Source of the DNA: Oreohelix idahoensis | Taxonomy: Eukaryota > Mollusca > Gastropoda > Stylommatophora > Oreohelicidae | Length of the DNA stretch: 64,000 nucleotides | Assembly: GCA_024509875.1 (NCBI GenBank) | Contig: JAMPIV010012191.1 | Coordinates: forward strand, 1-64,000 | Reading direction: 5' to 3' | Shown here: piece after piece, positions 1 through 12,300 of the stretch | How positions within the stretch are numbered: position 1 is the first letter of the stretch | Layout: each line of letters begins with the position of its first letter | Notes under the pieces: generated by a model | Database searches by the model: none | What the model was told of the DNA's origin: nothing | What the model saw: the letters and a program-made list of their open reading frames with translations, nothing else | Position numbers and translations under genes: made by a program

Positions 1-379
1 TGGAAGGGTTATTTGGGTTTATGATATTATTGTGGTGTTTGGTGTAGATGGTTAGTTTGTGGAATGGTTATTTTATGGTGTTTTTGTGATTGGTTGGGGT
101 GGTATAGGTGGTAGTTTGTGATGTTTGGTGAATGGTTAGGGGTTTATGAGTTTATATTGGTAGGGATTGGGTGATGGAAGGGGGTATGGAGGAATATGGG
201 GATTTAAGATTGGTTGTGAGTTGATTGTAAATTTTTTGATGATGTGGAGGGGGATTGGGGGTGGTTGGGGTGGTGAGGGGTGTGGGGGGGTAGGGGGGGG
301 GGGTAGTGTGTGTATGGATGGGAAAAATTGGAAATAGTTATGGGTAGAATGTGGTTTGAGTATGGTTGGTGTGGGTGTT
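1..379. repeat. Cytosine-free, G/T-rich low-complexity tract
   Basis: Not one C occurs on the + strand in the first 379 bases. The first C is at 380, after which composition becomes ordinary at once. The tract is rich in G and T, with G runs around 286-303. The proline/histidine-rich frame on the opposite strand is a by-product of the skew and is not a gene. It could be a strand-asymmetric satellite, a fully C-to-T-edited stretch, or a sequencing or assembly artefact. Confidence 0.9.
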
Positions 380-1210
380 CATGAAGAAATTTTTTTGTCG
401 TCCCCAGACACCGGACACCACTGTTGCGTGGTGGTTTGGTCTGAACAATGTTCCATGTGTTATGAATAAAACAATTATAAAATTCTGGCCATTGTTTTCT
501 TCCTTGATATGTTAGTTTTAGTGCATCGTGCCTTGGATGGAAGATTAAGCGAATGCTGGGGTGGAAGATTCCAAACAATACTTGAACTTTGGAATACGAT
601 TGATTTGATAAGTCATTTCATTGAGTCCGTACATTTAATTCACATGTACACATTTCAAATAGGGACAGAACATGAGTCATGCATAAATTAATCAATGGCG
701 TAGACTGCTGTTTTACGTGTCAATGTCCGTTTAAGGATACAGAGCAGTAATTGTCGTCAGAACATCACAGCTATATGCACGCGCAGCTAGACATGGCTAC
801 CTGCCGACAGTGAGACTGCGAGTCTGAATATATTCATACGAATTTGACGATTATTCTTCTCCTTCTGAGAATTCTAGTTAAAATACTAACCTCCATAAAT
901 TTCCCTCTCATAAAGAGTTCTAGGACTGACCCTGGTCCATCAAAAAAAATACACATATAAGTGGCTATATCATGCCATCGCATTGGAAGGTTAGAACAAC
1001 GCAGCTATTCAGCTTGGCGGTCAAGTAACAAAGGGGTAGCGTTTCTTAGTTACCGACTGTGTCCTAAACAACGCTATACACGTCATAATCGATCGTGTGT
1101 GGAGCGTTCAAAATTGAAACCTCTATCGCAATATATTAAATGCCTTAACCTCTTACAATTGCACGTCTGATAACCTTTAGCAGACGGCGTTAATATCATA
1201 TACCGTAACA
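380..1210. other. No recognisable gene
   Basis: Composition is ordinary. Several short frames (for example 509-691 and 961-1170) have no recognisable domain, start context or coding texture. No repeat partner was noticed elsewhere in the window. Confidence 0.5.
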
Positions 1211-1612
1211 GTGTTACCTACTAAAGATAAGACATTTATTCTTCGTAGTGACGCTTCATCCACTGGGATTGGAGCGGCACTAATGCAAGAGTACTCTGGA
1301 ACTCTGCATCCAGTAATGTATATTTCTCGAAAACTTAATGCCGCAGAGAGAAATTACTCGGTCCTAGACCGTGAATTATTGGCTATGGTTTGGTCAATCC
1401 TTAAACTTCAAAGATTTCTTCTTGGCGCGCATTTTATTGTGGAGACTGACCAGAAAGCTCTAACAGCAATTCAGACTAAAAATCTGAAGAGCGCGAGATC
1501 AACGCGATACGCGATTGCTCTTCAGCCTTTTTATTTTTCGGTGCGAGCTATCCGTGGTTCAGAAAATGTGATGGCGGATATCTTATCGAGATGCCCACAT
1601 GATTCCACTTAA
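1190..1612 (+). pseudogene. Ty3/gypsy RNase H domain remnant
   Basis: This frame encodes the RNase H domain of a Ty3/gypsy Pol polyprotein, which degrades the RNA strand of the RNA/DNA hybrid. Counting from the GTG at 1211, the acidic residues fall in RSDAS (residue 14), DRELL (E55), ETDQ (D80) and MADILSR (D123), so all four catalytic positions are kept. The frame is also open for some codons upstream of the GTG. No reverse transcriptase is recognisable 5' of it. The stop comes ten residues after the last aspartate, so RNase H is the C-terminal domain here. That end resembles elements with integrase before reverse transcriptase, such as the one at 58324-60855. It is a fragment and has no start of its own. 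Confidence 0.85.
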
Positions 1613-2029
1613 CTGTCAGATCTTGAGATTTCTAACATGTCTGACTTTACTACAGTTTTTCCTATGTTAAAGTATTTACTTATATGTAATATATCATACA
1701 TTGTCTGTATCACTACTTAGTGGTGCACTGATGTATATTCATCGCAGGTTTTTGATATTTTTATTATTTGGTGATCATAATGTTAAGATACATAAGATGA
1801 ACTATTGTACAAATTGTGGCATTGCCAGTATTGTGTTATGCGTTGGTGACACCTCTCTAGAGATATTTATACTCAGAGAAAAATTTTCTCTGAATCCTGA
1901 GATAGATTCTCATTGGTCGTGCTATATGACGACTTTTCCTTACATTAGGCGTTACATTTGTTTGGAATGCTTATCATCTGCGCATTGTTATTCGTGCGTA
2001 TTGAGCATATTGTATGTTGCTCCTGGATG
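1613..2029. other. 3' untranslated relic after the RNase H fragment
   Basis: AT-rich, with no domain in any frame. It lies between the RNase H stop and an LTR-border-like motif, so it is probably the 3' untranslated part of the same dead retroelement (inference). Confidence 0.35.
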
Positions 2030-2078
2030 TATTTCAAAAAAAAGTACCATTTTTTTTCCCGGGGGGTGTGGTAATCTG
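2030..2078 (+). other. Relic polypurine-tract / LTR border
   Basis: An A run, a T run, CCCGGGGGG, GTGGTAA and then TGTTGCA occur in the same order as at the 3' internal/LTR junction of the complete element at 42296-42350. There an A run, a T run and CCCCGGAGCGGGTGGTAAC precede the LTR start TGTTGCA. The likeness is confined to the border: the following 1 kb does not obviously match that LTR. It suggests the dead element upstream was a relative. Confidence 0.4.
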
Positions 2079-3708
2079 TTGCATACATATTTTTGAATGC
2101 ACAGATTACAAATGTACGATATGTCTATTTAATATGGAAAATATATTGTTGTATTTAATTGGGTACGAAAATGCTTTCTTTTGTAAAGATGACAGATAAT
2201 CCATGTTTGATTCATACGTTTGATTATATGGATAATCTCCCTTAATATTGATCGGGCGTAAGAATACTTATATTTTGGCATTCATCATTTGTCATAGCCA
2301 GAAAATAGATTGATCGTTCTTAGAATGATTATGGCCTGAATTCATATGTATTACATATTATTAGTGCAAGTAGATTCAGTCCTATATTGTATATTTTGTA
2401 TGGGTAGGCAGGACTATATTCGTTATGCCGCTCTAGCGGAGGTATTGGTTGTCTTGGCGAGTCGTGATGAGATCCGATATTGCCGCCTACAATGGCTGGT
2501 CACGCATTTCCAGGGTTGGTCCTTTCTAGAGTGGAAAATGATTTATGAAGTGATTTCTTCAGTAGGAGATTGTGTTTCTACAAGATTATAGTGTTAGAGA
2601 CTCTCCTCATGTACTGTATTATGTACTATTCGGACTCAAGGTAAATCCACTCCCTTTTGACGATCTCCTTATGGTTAGACCTAGATGAAGCAACGTATTT
2701 TCGTGCATCGTTGGTCGTTTAACTAGACATTGTTGTAGATGACAGGTTTCATCAGCGCTTATGTCTTCATGAAGTAACCTTCTGACAAAGGGGCTGTATG
2801 GTAACTCTGGAAAGTTATACTTATTCAAGTTTTGAATCAACTTTGGTTGATGATTATTCTTCTGCTGGGCGAGTGAGCGAAAGCTCAGGGAAGGAGGCCA
2901 TTTTTTGTATTCCTGTCATCATTATTGATCACTGTCCAGAGAACGGGTCGAGTATCTTACTATTCGGACAGTGGCATGGAGATCTCATTTATATGAAAAC
3001 CCCTTATCGTGGTTTCACAGTATGATATAAACATTGAACATAAGCAACATAAGAACTTAGCAAGGGAAAGAAGGTTCGTCCATCGAACTCTTCATTTGTT
3101 TACCGATCCGCCTTTACTGACGCGTTCAGTCAGATAGGGGATGCGGCCATAATGTATAACAACATCGAAGGCTGTTTTGTACCACCCGTTATATTTGAAT
3201 GTTCCATGACATGGGATCTACTATTCATGCCTGAAGATTGATGTGTCAACATGTACTTATGATCTATTCGTTCTGTCCCAGTATGTGCGTCTGAATAAAC
3301 TGTATGAAAAGATTCCAGCAGTCTGCATTGGTGCCTTATAGACATGAGTGAATGAGTGCTTTAGATCGGTCAAGATACGAACATTCCATCATTCGCGTTA
3401 ATAACACTCTACACTCTCACTCCATATTTACACCATCCTGCGTCGGTTGAATTGACCAAGTTAAGGGCCTGCTCCTCCTGGAGCCTTAGAAGGAAAACAG
3501 TTCCTGCATTATTGACTTCCTGCGAGTTTCCGTCCAGTGATGATCAGAGTACACTGCTCCATTCTACAACCATAATAATAACAACACACGTCTTTTTACA
3601 ATGAGTCGTACGAAACGAAATGGTGGGCGCAGTGTGCCTTAATTTCTCTAAATAGAAAACGAAATTACGTAAAAGGTAGACAATTTTAAGAAAGGTAAGC
3701 AATCGTAA
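2079..3708. other. No recognisable gene
   Basis: Frames of 60-81 codons occur on both strands but none shows a domain, a repeat partner or coding texture. This may be decayed LTR sequence after the border at 2030-2078. Confidence 0.4.
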
Positions 3709-4156
3709 GATAGTGTAGCAAAGTTTGATTTGCTGGGGAGGTTATGATGGTATCCTAAAAGAATGAAATCCGTGTATGAATTAACCGTGTGAGGTCAAGC
3801 ACATGTAGGCCCCTGACTCTATAAATGATGATGATGAATTATGTGCAGGGAACCTAACGCTACCTCCCTAGATCTCACACGGTCACTATTTTGGCTCTAG
3901 TGTCTGGTGTATGATGTACCTAGTGTCTAGGGGAGAAATGAAATGATGGTACACAACACAAAAACACTTTAATTTTCTATGAGGAAGTGAATAAAACCAG
4001 TGGTTAAGTTTTTCTTTAAAAATTAATGTTTTTCTGTACAATTTATTATGCCTGTCCAGTCATATCTTTTGGACAGGTCTTTGAAAATGAGGACAAGATA
4101 GTTTACAGAAAAGATCAACTCAAAATATCTGGACTCTTTGTCCACTAACTATAAAG

Positions 4157-4571
<415 letters not shown>

Positions 4572-5752
4572 TTCCTGTGGGAATGTTCACAACTTACACT
4601 TTATTCATCTAAGAGGGAGAGTCACTGTGTATGAGGGGCTGTGGTATCATCATACCCCATAAACTTCCTGAGTATGATTTTGAAATACAGAGTTTATTCA
4701 AACGAAAGTGTCAGATATACCCAGATGCTTAACTCATCACCTGGGGTTCCTGGTGAAAATGATAATACAGTATGAAGTTGCAGAAAATATCGCTCTCTCA
4801 AAATGCCCAAGCTCCTCCCGTTATCTTTAGACAGCATAAACGACTGGTCGGAGACTTAATGGCTTTATTCTCTCTCAGCAGGTTTCCTGTTACCAGCTGG
4901 CAACAGGAAATAAAACCTCTGCAACAAAAGGACACCCTGGCCTTTTATATCTGATCACTTATTATATTTATTATTTTCCTACGGTGCTATGGGGTCAGCC
5001 TCGCGTGCACTACAGGTGCACTCGCCCCTAATTTTACATGACTCCCACCTTGCTGTGACCACACCTCAGGTCCCTATGACAGATACGCCACTGTACGTTT
5101 ACATAGTTTTCCTCAATAAAATAATGTGGAGTAACCACTGAATGAAAACTTTTGTTCAACTGGCAATGAATAGTGAAAGCCTTTTGCTAATATTTATTAG
5201 CACTGGCCAATCGAAAGCTTGCGACCACCAGAATTCAAATGCAGTTTTTGAAAAACAAAAATAAATCCAAACAAAACTCTGCGTCTGGTAGTCGATTGGC
5301 CATTTGCTTTAGTTATGCCAATACAAAAAGATGTTAGTTTTTGGTAACAATTTTCCTACCGCTCCCCTTTCCCTCCTATACTCTCGGTACCCAAGCGAAT
5401 TTGAATTTACCTCAATGCCTCCCTTCTAAGCCGGCGTCCCCACTAACGTTATGAAAAACAAGCAGGAACAACAGTCTGTCTGGTCATGCGTCCGTAGACA
5501 TTTAGTATTTTCTCAATAACTTGGCTAATATTTTGACTACCATTAATATTAAAACATATTTGGGCTCAGAATACACTAAGCTACACGAATATATAATTTT
5601 TATGACTATATTCCTTTGCGTTTAGATTTTCAGTTTTGTCACTGACAGTCGTTAATTATAACTTTTTACATAAGTCTACCATCGTGTCCCCCTCCTTCTG
5701 TCTCACTTTTTCAAATAAACCAACTTGTTTTAATGACGTCAGTAATACTACC

Positions 5753-6180
5753 TTACTTACTTACTTACTTACTTAGTCGTTCCCCTTCTACCGTGAGGTG
5801 TAGAGGTTTGGAAGAGAGAGCGCCAGACCATTCTATCAGCTGTCTTCTTCCTGGCCTGGTTCCATTCTAGTCCTCGGTCCTTCAAAGATTGTCTAATGTT
5901 GTCCTCCCAGCGGACTCTGGGTCGTCCTGGAGGTCTGGATCCCTAGCTCTTTGTTTCCCATGCTTGTCGTGGTAGCCGATCTTCTCCCATTCTGCAAACA
6001 TGGCCAAACCATCTTAGTTGGGACTGTTCTATTTGGGTCTGCAGCGGATGGGATTTTAGGCCTTGACGGATCGTCTGGTTGCGGACCATGTCTCTTCTTG
6101 TTACTTCAACCACTTTCCTCAGATACCTCATTTCTGAGGTTTGGATCTGGCTTTTGTGGGTTGTAGTCATTGCCCACGAC
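5753..6180 (-). mobile_element. 5'-truncated LINE (C-terminal end only)
   Basis: Minus-strand 3' end of a non-LTR retrotransposon. The frame at 5943-6170 reads through the LRWFGHVCRM motif typical of the C-terminus of RTE-like endonuclease/reverse transcriptase proteins. The 3' end is a tetranucleotide tail, read as TAAG repeats on the minus strand. A 13-bp direct repeat, CAGTAATACTACC, flanks it at 5740-5752 and 6181-6193, as expected for target-primed reverse transcription. The same family is seen on the + strand near 50590-50850. Confidence 0.85.
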
Positions 6181-6712
6181 CAGTAATACTACCGCATGGA
6201 GGAAATAAAATTGTCTGCGTGTTTGCCTCCGTTGGCTTTGCCGCAGCGTGTATATATGCAAGGCACAACGTGTCAAGCGAAGCGGGGTTTTGCGCTGCGG
6301 GGTAAGAATTTGCGTTAATTATAACTGTTGTCTCGTGTAACACTACCAAATAATGTAAGGATTACTACTTATTACCAGCGTTAAAGTCAAAATATTACGC
6401 TAATTCAAACAGTAGTTTGGCGGCACACTTCCGCAAAACCGTTAATTATAAGGCTAGGCTGCATTGTGTATGCAGCAGATCTGGCAAAATGTTAAATATT
6501 AGTAGTACGTTTTCGAAACCGAAACTAAAACGCGTGTTAGATTTTTTTACCGTGGGATCGTTCTATAGGCTTTAGCACTGCACAAAAGGCAGTGTTGCTG
6601 GCGTCGAAGATGCCAACCGTCAGACACAATCGGGCGGGTTTATTTATTATCATTTTAAGACTAAAATCCTACTGAAATGAGCGATTATTCTCGCAGATTT
6701 TGCTATAGATAG

Positions 6713-7729
6713 ATTGGCAATCATAAGAAAGGAATGCAATTTTATGGCCATAAGACAACAGAAAAGTGAAGGAAGATATAGTCACTCCAACAAACAAGGG
6801 ATGAACGGCGCCATCACCTTGCTGTGACAGCGAGTCGTGACAGAACACACGACTAACTACTTATCCCAAAATGTTTAATTTTTGAGGAAGCCATTTTCTC
6901 AACACTACACGCAAATATGGAATAAGGACCCAGAATTTATAGACACAATCAGTCTATAACTTTCTTACTCACAAGTGTAGGACGAACAAAGCGAAATAAA
7001 GGTTGTAATACTGTGTAAGAAACAGGTACAAAGAGTCCTATAGCAGATATTGACTTAGGGGAGTGAAGTGTTAGAGACTTCACTATAGTAGGTCCAGCAT
7101 CGTGAGATGGGGCGACCAGATACATTCCTCGATGTCATATCCTTCCCTAGCCCAAGAACACATTCTTCTGCTCGAACAGTTTACATACCCAATTCGTTAT
7201 CTGAAATTGGTGACCTCACTCTGATCTTACAAGGATGTTGGTTGCATCAAACCTCTCGTTCCCTCAGTGACTAGTAAGCCTTGCAAACCGCAGACACGAC
7301 TTCTACCATAAGCCGATAATCTAGACGAGTACCTCTGTGCTAGTATCACACTGAGTTACTTGGCGCAAAAGAGAAAGCGGCATGTGGTTGGCCCCTATAA
7401 TATAGACAGCTCATGGAATGTTCCAGAACTTATACCACGTGATTGTTCACGGGTCTCCCCCCCCCCTAATTACTCAAATTCTCTATCATTTTCATGTCCG
7501 ACTATTCATTTATTATTAAGGCTCTGTTAACACTGGTTACCTCTACTGGACTATTTTCTATCTCCTCGCGTATAATCTACTACACAATCAATATCATTTG
7601 GCTACCCAAGTAACATAGGCCGTAAACAAACACATGTCAAGTCCTAATTTTAGTGCCTGGGTAAAACCTAACTAGTTAAGCAATTAAAAAAAAAAATGAC
7701 CCCCCCCCCCATCTTTTTTTCTTTTCTTT
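6713..7729. other. No recognisable gene
   Basis: Intergenic-like sequence with a C run near 7458 and A and C runs around 7685-7710. No coding texture or repeat partner was recognised. Confidence 0.5.
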
Positions 7730-8395
7730 GATCCTTAGCCGTCGACCGTCAAAGCAGTCAGTGGCCATTACGCCTGGTGGCGTCTTGTAGGGCAACAACA
7801 AATTGATTCTACTTTGTTCGGTCGGCGGCCATCCTTCGTACAGTGCCCCAACTTTGGTTCATTCTTTGCATCTCAGCCTCCACAGTCCTCCGCCAAGTTG
7901 TTTTTGGTCGGCCTCTCTTTCGTTTTCCTTTAGGGGTCCATAGCATAGCTGTTCTTGTGATGGCAACGGGGTCTCTTCTGAGGACATGGCCAACCCAGCT
8001 CCAGCCTCTGCCAGCTATGTTGGTATGCATGTCCTCTTGCTTGCTCCGAGTAAGCAGATCTTGACTGGTGATGGTATTCGGTCAAAAGATTCGGAGAATT
8101 TTTCTTAGGCATGTTGTGTGAAAGAGGACAATTTCGACATTTCCTTCTCTGTAACTCTCCAGCTCTCCGCGCCATAGAGAAGCACAGAAAGCAAACAGCT
8201 CTGATATAATCCTAATTTTGTGCTTGTGCTGTACTGAGAGGACTTCCAGATGTTGTTTAGACTAAAAAAAGCTGTTCTTGCTTTGTTCATTCTGTTGTTG
8301 ATGTCTTTGCTTGCTTCGCCGTCAGGTGTTACTATGCATCCTAGTATCTGTCTGTTCCAGTTGCTGATTCCTTACTGATATGGGCTCAGGGTTGC
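7730..8395 (-). pseudogene. RTE-type LINE fragment (C-terminus, decayed)
   Basis: Minus-strand 3' portion of the same LINE family as the intact copy at 9324-12644. Frames at 7809-8030, 7930-8175, 8105-8290 and 8322 onwards carry successive pieces of the C-terminal region (WSWVGHVLRRDP, KRKRGRPKTTWRRT) but shift frame repeatedly, so it is dead. It is truncated at the point matching the sequence just after the reverse transcriptase, and a C run follows at about 8396-8413. Confidence 0.85.
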
Positions 8396-8443
8396 CCCCC
8401 CCCCCCCCCCCCCATACTCCCTCCCAACCTTTAGGTCGGAGTG

Positions 8444-8784
8444 GGAGCCGCGCTAGCGTAGTGGTTACAACACCGCTCTGGCGACCGGGTGATACAGGAT
8501 CAAACCCGGGCGACGGCATTTGAGGATTTTTCGTCGACCGGGATTTGGACTGGATTAACTCGAGACCTGGCGAGAGCATTTGAAGGAGTGTCGTCGACCA
8601 GGGACTGGCGGCTCCTGAGCCGACCCAGCTGCAATGGGTACCTCCGAAATCGGCGAGTATTTGCCTGAATGGCGAGGGACACCTGTCTTTGTACAAGAAA
8701 TAAAGGGATACTCACGTAAAATCAATGTCAGGTTAGACATAAATAATAACCTGAGATTTCGCCTCGAGTATTAGCGGGCGTACG

Positions 8785-8824
<40 letters not shown>
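8444..8824 (+). mobile_element. tRNA-derived SINE, family 1, copy 1
   Basis: The RNA polymerase III A box TAGCGTAGTGG fits TRGYNNARNGG exactly, and the B box GATCAAACC fits GWTCRANNC. The element ends in a 40-bp A run and is flanked by GGTCGGAGTG at 8434-8443 and 8825-8834. A second copy lies at 13697-14046. It has no coding capacity and depends on LINE enzymes. The minus-strand frames over it are incidental. Confidence 0.9.
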
Positions 8825-8826
<2 letters not shown>

Positions 8827-9085
8827 TCGGAGTGACTAACAAGTATGACGTCCACCTCTAATTCTAAAGGTGCCGGGTTCGCTCCCAGTACACGGAATTT
8901 AATTGATGGACATTTTTTGTCAGAACCAGTGGTTGCTAATGCTGTCGTACTCCCCCGTAATCTCCTGGGTAATGAGATTGGATGCCTAGCCTTCTCGGAT
9001 AAGCAGGAAAACATAGGAGGTCCCGTGTACATGTTTCGCACGTTTAAAAATCCATTGGCAGATGGAAATCGGAAAGAATAGGTCG
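8825..9085 (+). mobile_element. Older tRNA-like SINE, family 2
   Basis: The start GGTCGGAGTGACTAACAAG and the arm GCCGGGTTCGCTCCCAG look like the head and T-arm/B-box of a tRNA-derived SINE, followed by a non-tRNA body. Its first ten bases are exactly the target duplication of the family 1 SINE, so its start was duplicated when that SINE inserted. The 3' end is uncertain. Confidence 0.5.
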
Positions 9086-9146
9086 TTCGGCCTCTGCTTT
9101 GGCAAAATTTAAAAATTAGGCAACCTACCCATCACACAAATATTTT

Positions 9147-9285
9147 GTGCCAGCGTCAGTTAGTTAAATCACGGCACCAATTATTTATAATATGTGCCAG
9201 CGTCAGTTACTTGTGCGCAGGTCACGGCATCAATTAGTATGTTATGTGGCAGGGCAGGTTACGGCATCAATTAGTTATATTGATT
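9147..9285 (+). repeat. Degenerate minisatellite, about three units
   Basis: GTGCCAGCGTCAGTTA and CACGGCATCAATTAG-like blocks recur about three times with a period near 45-55 bases and partial divergence. It is non-coding. Confidence 0.7.
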
Positions 9286-9323
9286 GTTACATTCAATTAG
9301 AGTTAATCCTTCATATGTTGTTG

Positions 9324-12300
9324 TGCTGCCATCAATGGTACCTATACCTTGTAGCGGTATGGCAGCTTGCGTACACTGACAATCCCCAGAGCTATGCCAG
9401 TGGGAGTTTTACTCCTGATAGGTTCAACCAAGCTGGACTGGTCTGTGTGGGTAGGGGTCAGACAAAAGTTGGTACCCTGGTCCTCCAGGTTGGGGGTTTT
9501 AGCATAGGGCTGACACCCCTGTCTATGTAAAAAAAAATAACGAAGTTACGGAAACAACATCAAATGAACAAACTTTGCTGCGGGATGGACATTCGGAGTC
9601 TGTGGCTCGTATGACTGTCAGTGGTGAAAGCCGAAAGGAAGCCACTGACATGAAAACGGATGTCCTGACCGCAAAACAGGATACAAGAATAGGATTTTGG
9701 AAAGTCAGGACAATGTACGAGACAGGTAAACTAAGACAGGTCACGGCAGAAATGAGAAACTATAGGTTACACATCCTGGGGATAAGCGAGAGCAGATGGA
9801 CAGGGGCAGGAAAAGTTAAAACAGCAACAGGAGAAACAGTACTTTACTCTGGAAGAGAGGATGGACAGCACAGTGAAGGCGTAGCCTTTATTCTACAGAA
9901 AGGGATAGAAAGGACATTACTGGAATGGAAACCCATCAACAACAGACTGCTCCGATTGAGATTGAGAGGGAGATTCACCAACACTACAATAATACAATGC
10001 TACGCACCAACGAATGATAGCGATGAGGAGGTCAAGGATGAATTCTATCAACAACTGCAGAAAGAAATGGAGGACACACCTAGATATGATCTTGTTATAG
10101 TAATGGGAGACCTCAATGCGAAAGTTGGTACACACAATACATATAATGAAAGAACAATGGGGAAATGCGGCAGCGGAATAGCAAACGCAAATGGGGATAA
10201 GCTAATAAGTTTCTGTAGCATAAACAACCTGGTCATTGGAGGAACACTTTTCCCACATAAGGAAATTCACAAGTTAACATGGGAATCACCAAATGGTCGG
10301 GACAGAAACCAGATAGACCACATCATGGTTAACGGTAGATGGAGACATGCATTACAAGATGTGAAGGTAAGAAGAGGTGCAGATGTGGGAAGCGATCACC
10401 ATTTAGTAGTTGCAAAACTGAAAGTGAAACTAAGAAGGGCTGGACCAACTGTAACTACACAGAAAAGGTTTGACATCAGCAAATTGAAGGACCCCCTTAC
10501 CAGAAAAGCTTTTGCGGCCGACATTAAGAAACGATATCAATTTGCCAAAAGCCAGGAAAAGACATTGACTGATGATATAGACCAGAATTTTAACACCATT
10601 TCAACAATATATAAGGAAAGTAGCAAATCATGCTTAGGATTCCAGGAAAGGAAGAAGCAAGACTGGATAACACCAGAAACACTAAACACCATAAAGATGA
10701 GAAAGGAAATGAAAAGAAAGAAAACAGAAGCGAAGTCCCCCAGGTTAAAGCAACTATATAGCGAACAGTACAGTCAACTGGACAGGGAAGTTAAACGCCA
10801 AACCCGAGCCAACAAAAGGAATTTCCTAGACGATCTTGCAAAACAGGCAGAAGAGGCAGCACTGAGAAATGAACAAAGCACAGTATACAAAATAACTAAA
10901 TTCATCAGCGGAAAACAAGGTGCAAACAATATTACATTAGTAAGAGATAAGCAAGGAAATCTCATCAAGACAGCAGAGGGACAGGAAACAAGATGGGCAG
11001 AGCACTTCAGAGAAACTCTGAACAAGGAAATACCAGAGACACAATTGAATGTTCCTGAGGCTGAAAACGATCTAGATGTAAATACAGACATTCCACGAAA
11101 AGAAGAAATCATCACAGCAATCAAAGGGTTAAAGAACGGTAAAGCTCCGGGCCATGATAACTTAAATGCAGAGCTATTTAAGACAGACCCTGAGCTAGCA
11201 GCAGAACTATTAGAACCACTATTTGCACAAGTGTGGAAAACGGGGACAACACCATCAGAGTGGAACAAAGGAATAATTGTCAAATTGCCCAAGAAGGGAG
11301 ATCTTTCAGACTGCAATAATTGGAGAGGAATCACTCTTCTCTCAGTTCCCAGCAAAATACTAGGCAGGATAATTATACAGAGAATTTCAAAGGCAGTAGA
11401 CTACAAACTGAGGAAAGAACAAGCAGGATTTAGAAAGAACAGAAGATGTGTAGACCATATATTCACTCTCAGGAACATTATAGAGCAGTGCTCAGAATGG
11501 CAAAGACAGCTTTACATAAATTTTGTTGATTTTGAAAAGGCTTTTGACAGCATACATAGGGACAGTTTATGGAAAATACTGAGGGCTTATGGAATTCCAA
11601 GCTGCATAGTGTCAATCATAAAAAGCCTCTATGCCAACTTTACGTGTAGTGTTGGGCAGAGCAACCTAACCTTCGAGGTGAAGACAGGAGTACGACAGGG
11701 ATGCCCCTTATCAACCACTCTATTTTTAACAGTCATAGACTGGGTGATGCGCCAGACAACAGAGGGCAGTCCAAGAGGAATAAGATGGACTACATTTTCA
11801 ACATTGGAAGATCTGGAATATGCAGATGACATTGCACTGCTGGCACATTCACATCAACACATCCAGGAAAAAACGGATAGACTTAATAAATTTAGCCAGC
11901 AGGTGGGCTTGAACATCAATTTAAAGAAGTCTGAGGTCATGACGCTCAATGTGAGCAACCCTGAGCCCATATCAGTAAGGAATCAGCAACTGGTACAGAC
12001 AGACACCTTCACATACCTAGGAAGCATAGTAACACCAGACGGTGGGGCAGGCAAAGACATCAACATCAGAATGAATAAGGCAAGAACAGCCTTCTTTAGC
12101 CTAAATAACATCTGGAAGTCCTCCCAATACAGCACAAGCACAAAATTAAGATTATACCAGAGTTGCGTGCTTTCTGTGCTTCTCTATGGTGCGGAATGCT
12201 GGAGAGTCACAGAGAAGGAAATGTCAAAATTGTCCTCTTTTCACACAACATGCCTAAGAAAAATTCACCGAATCTTTTGGCCGAATACCATCACCAACCA

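Noticed and set aside
204..578. 124-codon minus-strand frame at the left edge
   Set aside because: Half of it reads through the cytosine-free tract, giving a Pro/His-rich artefact; the rest has no domain.
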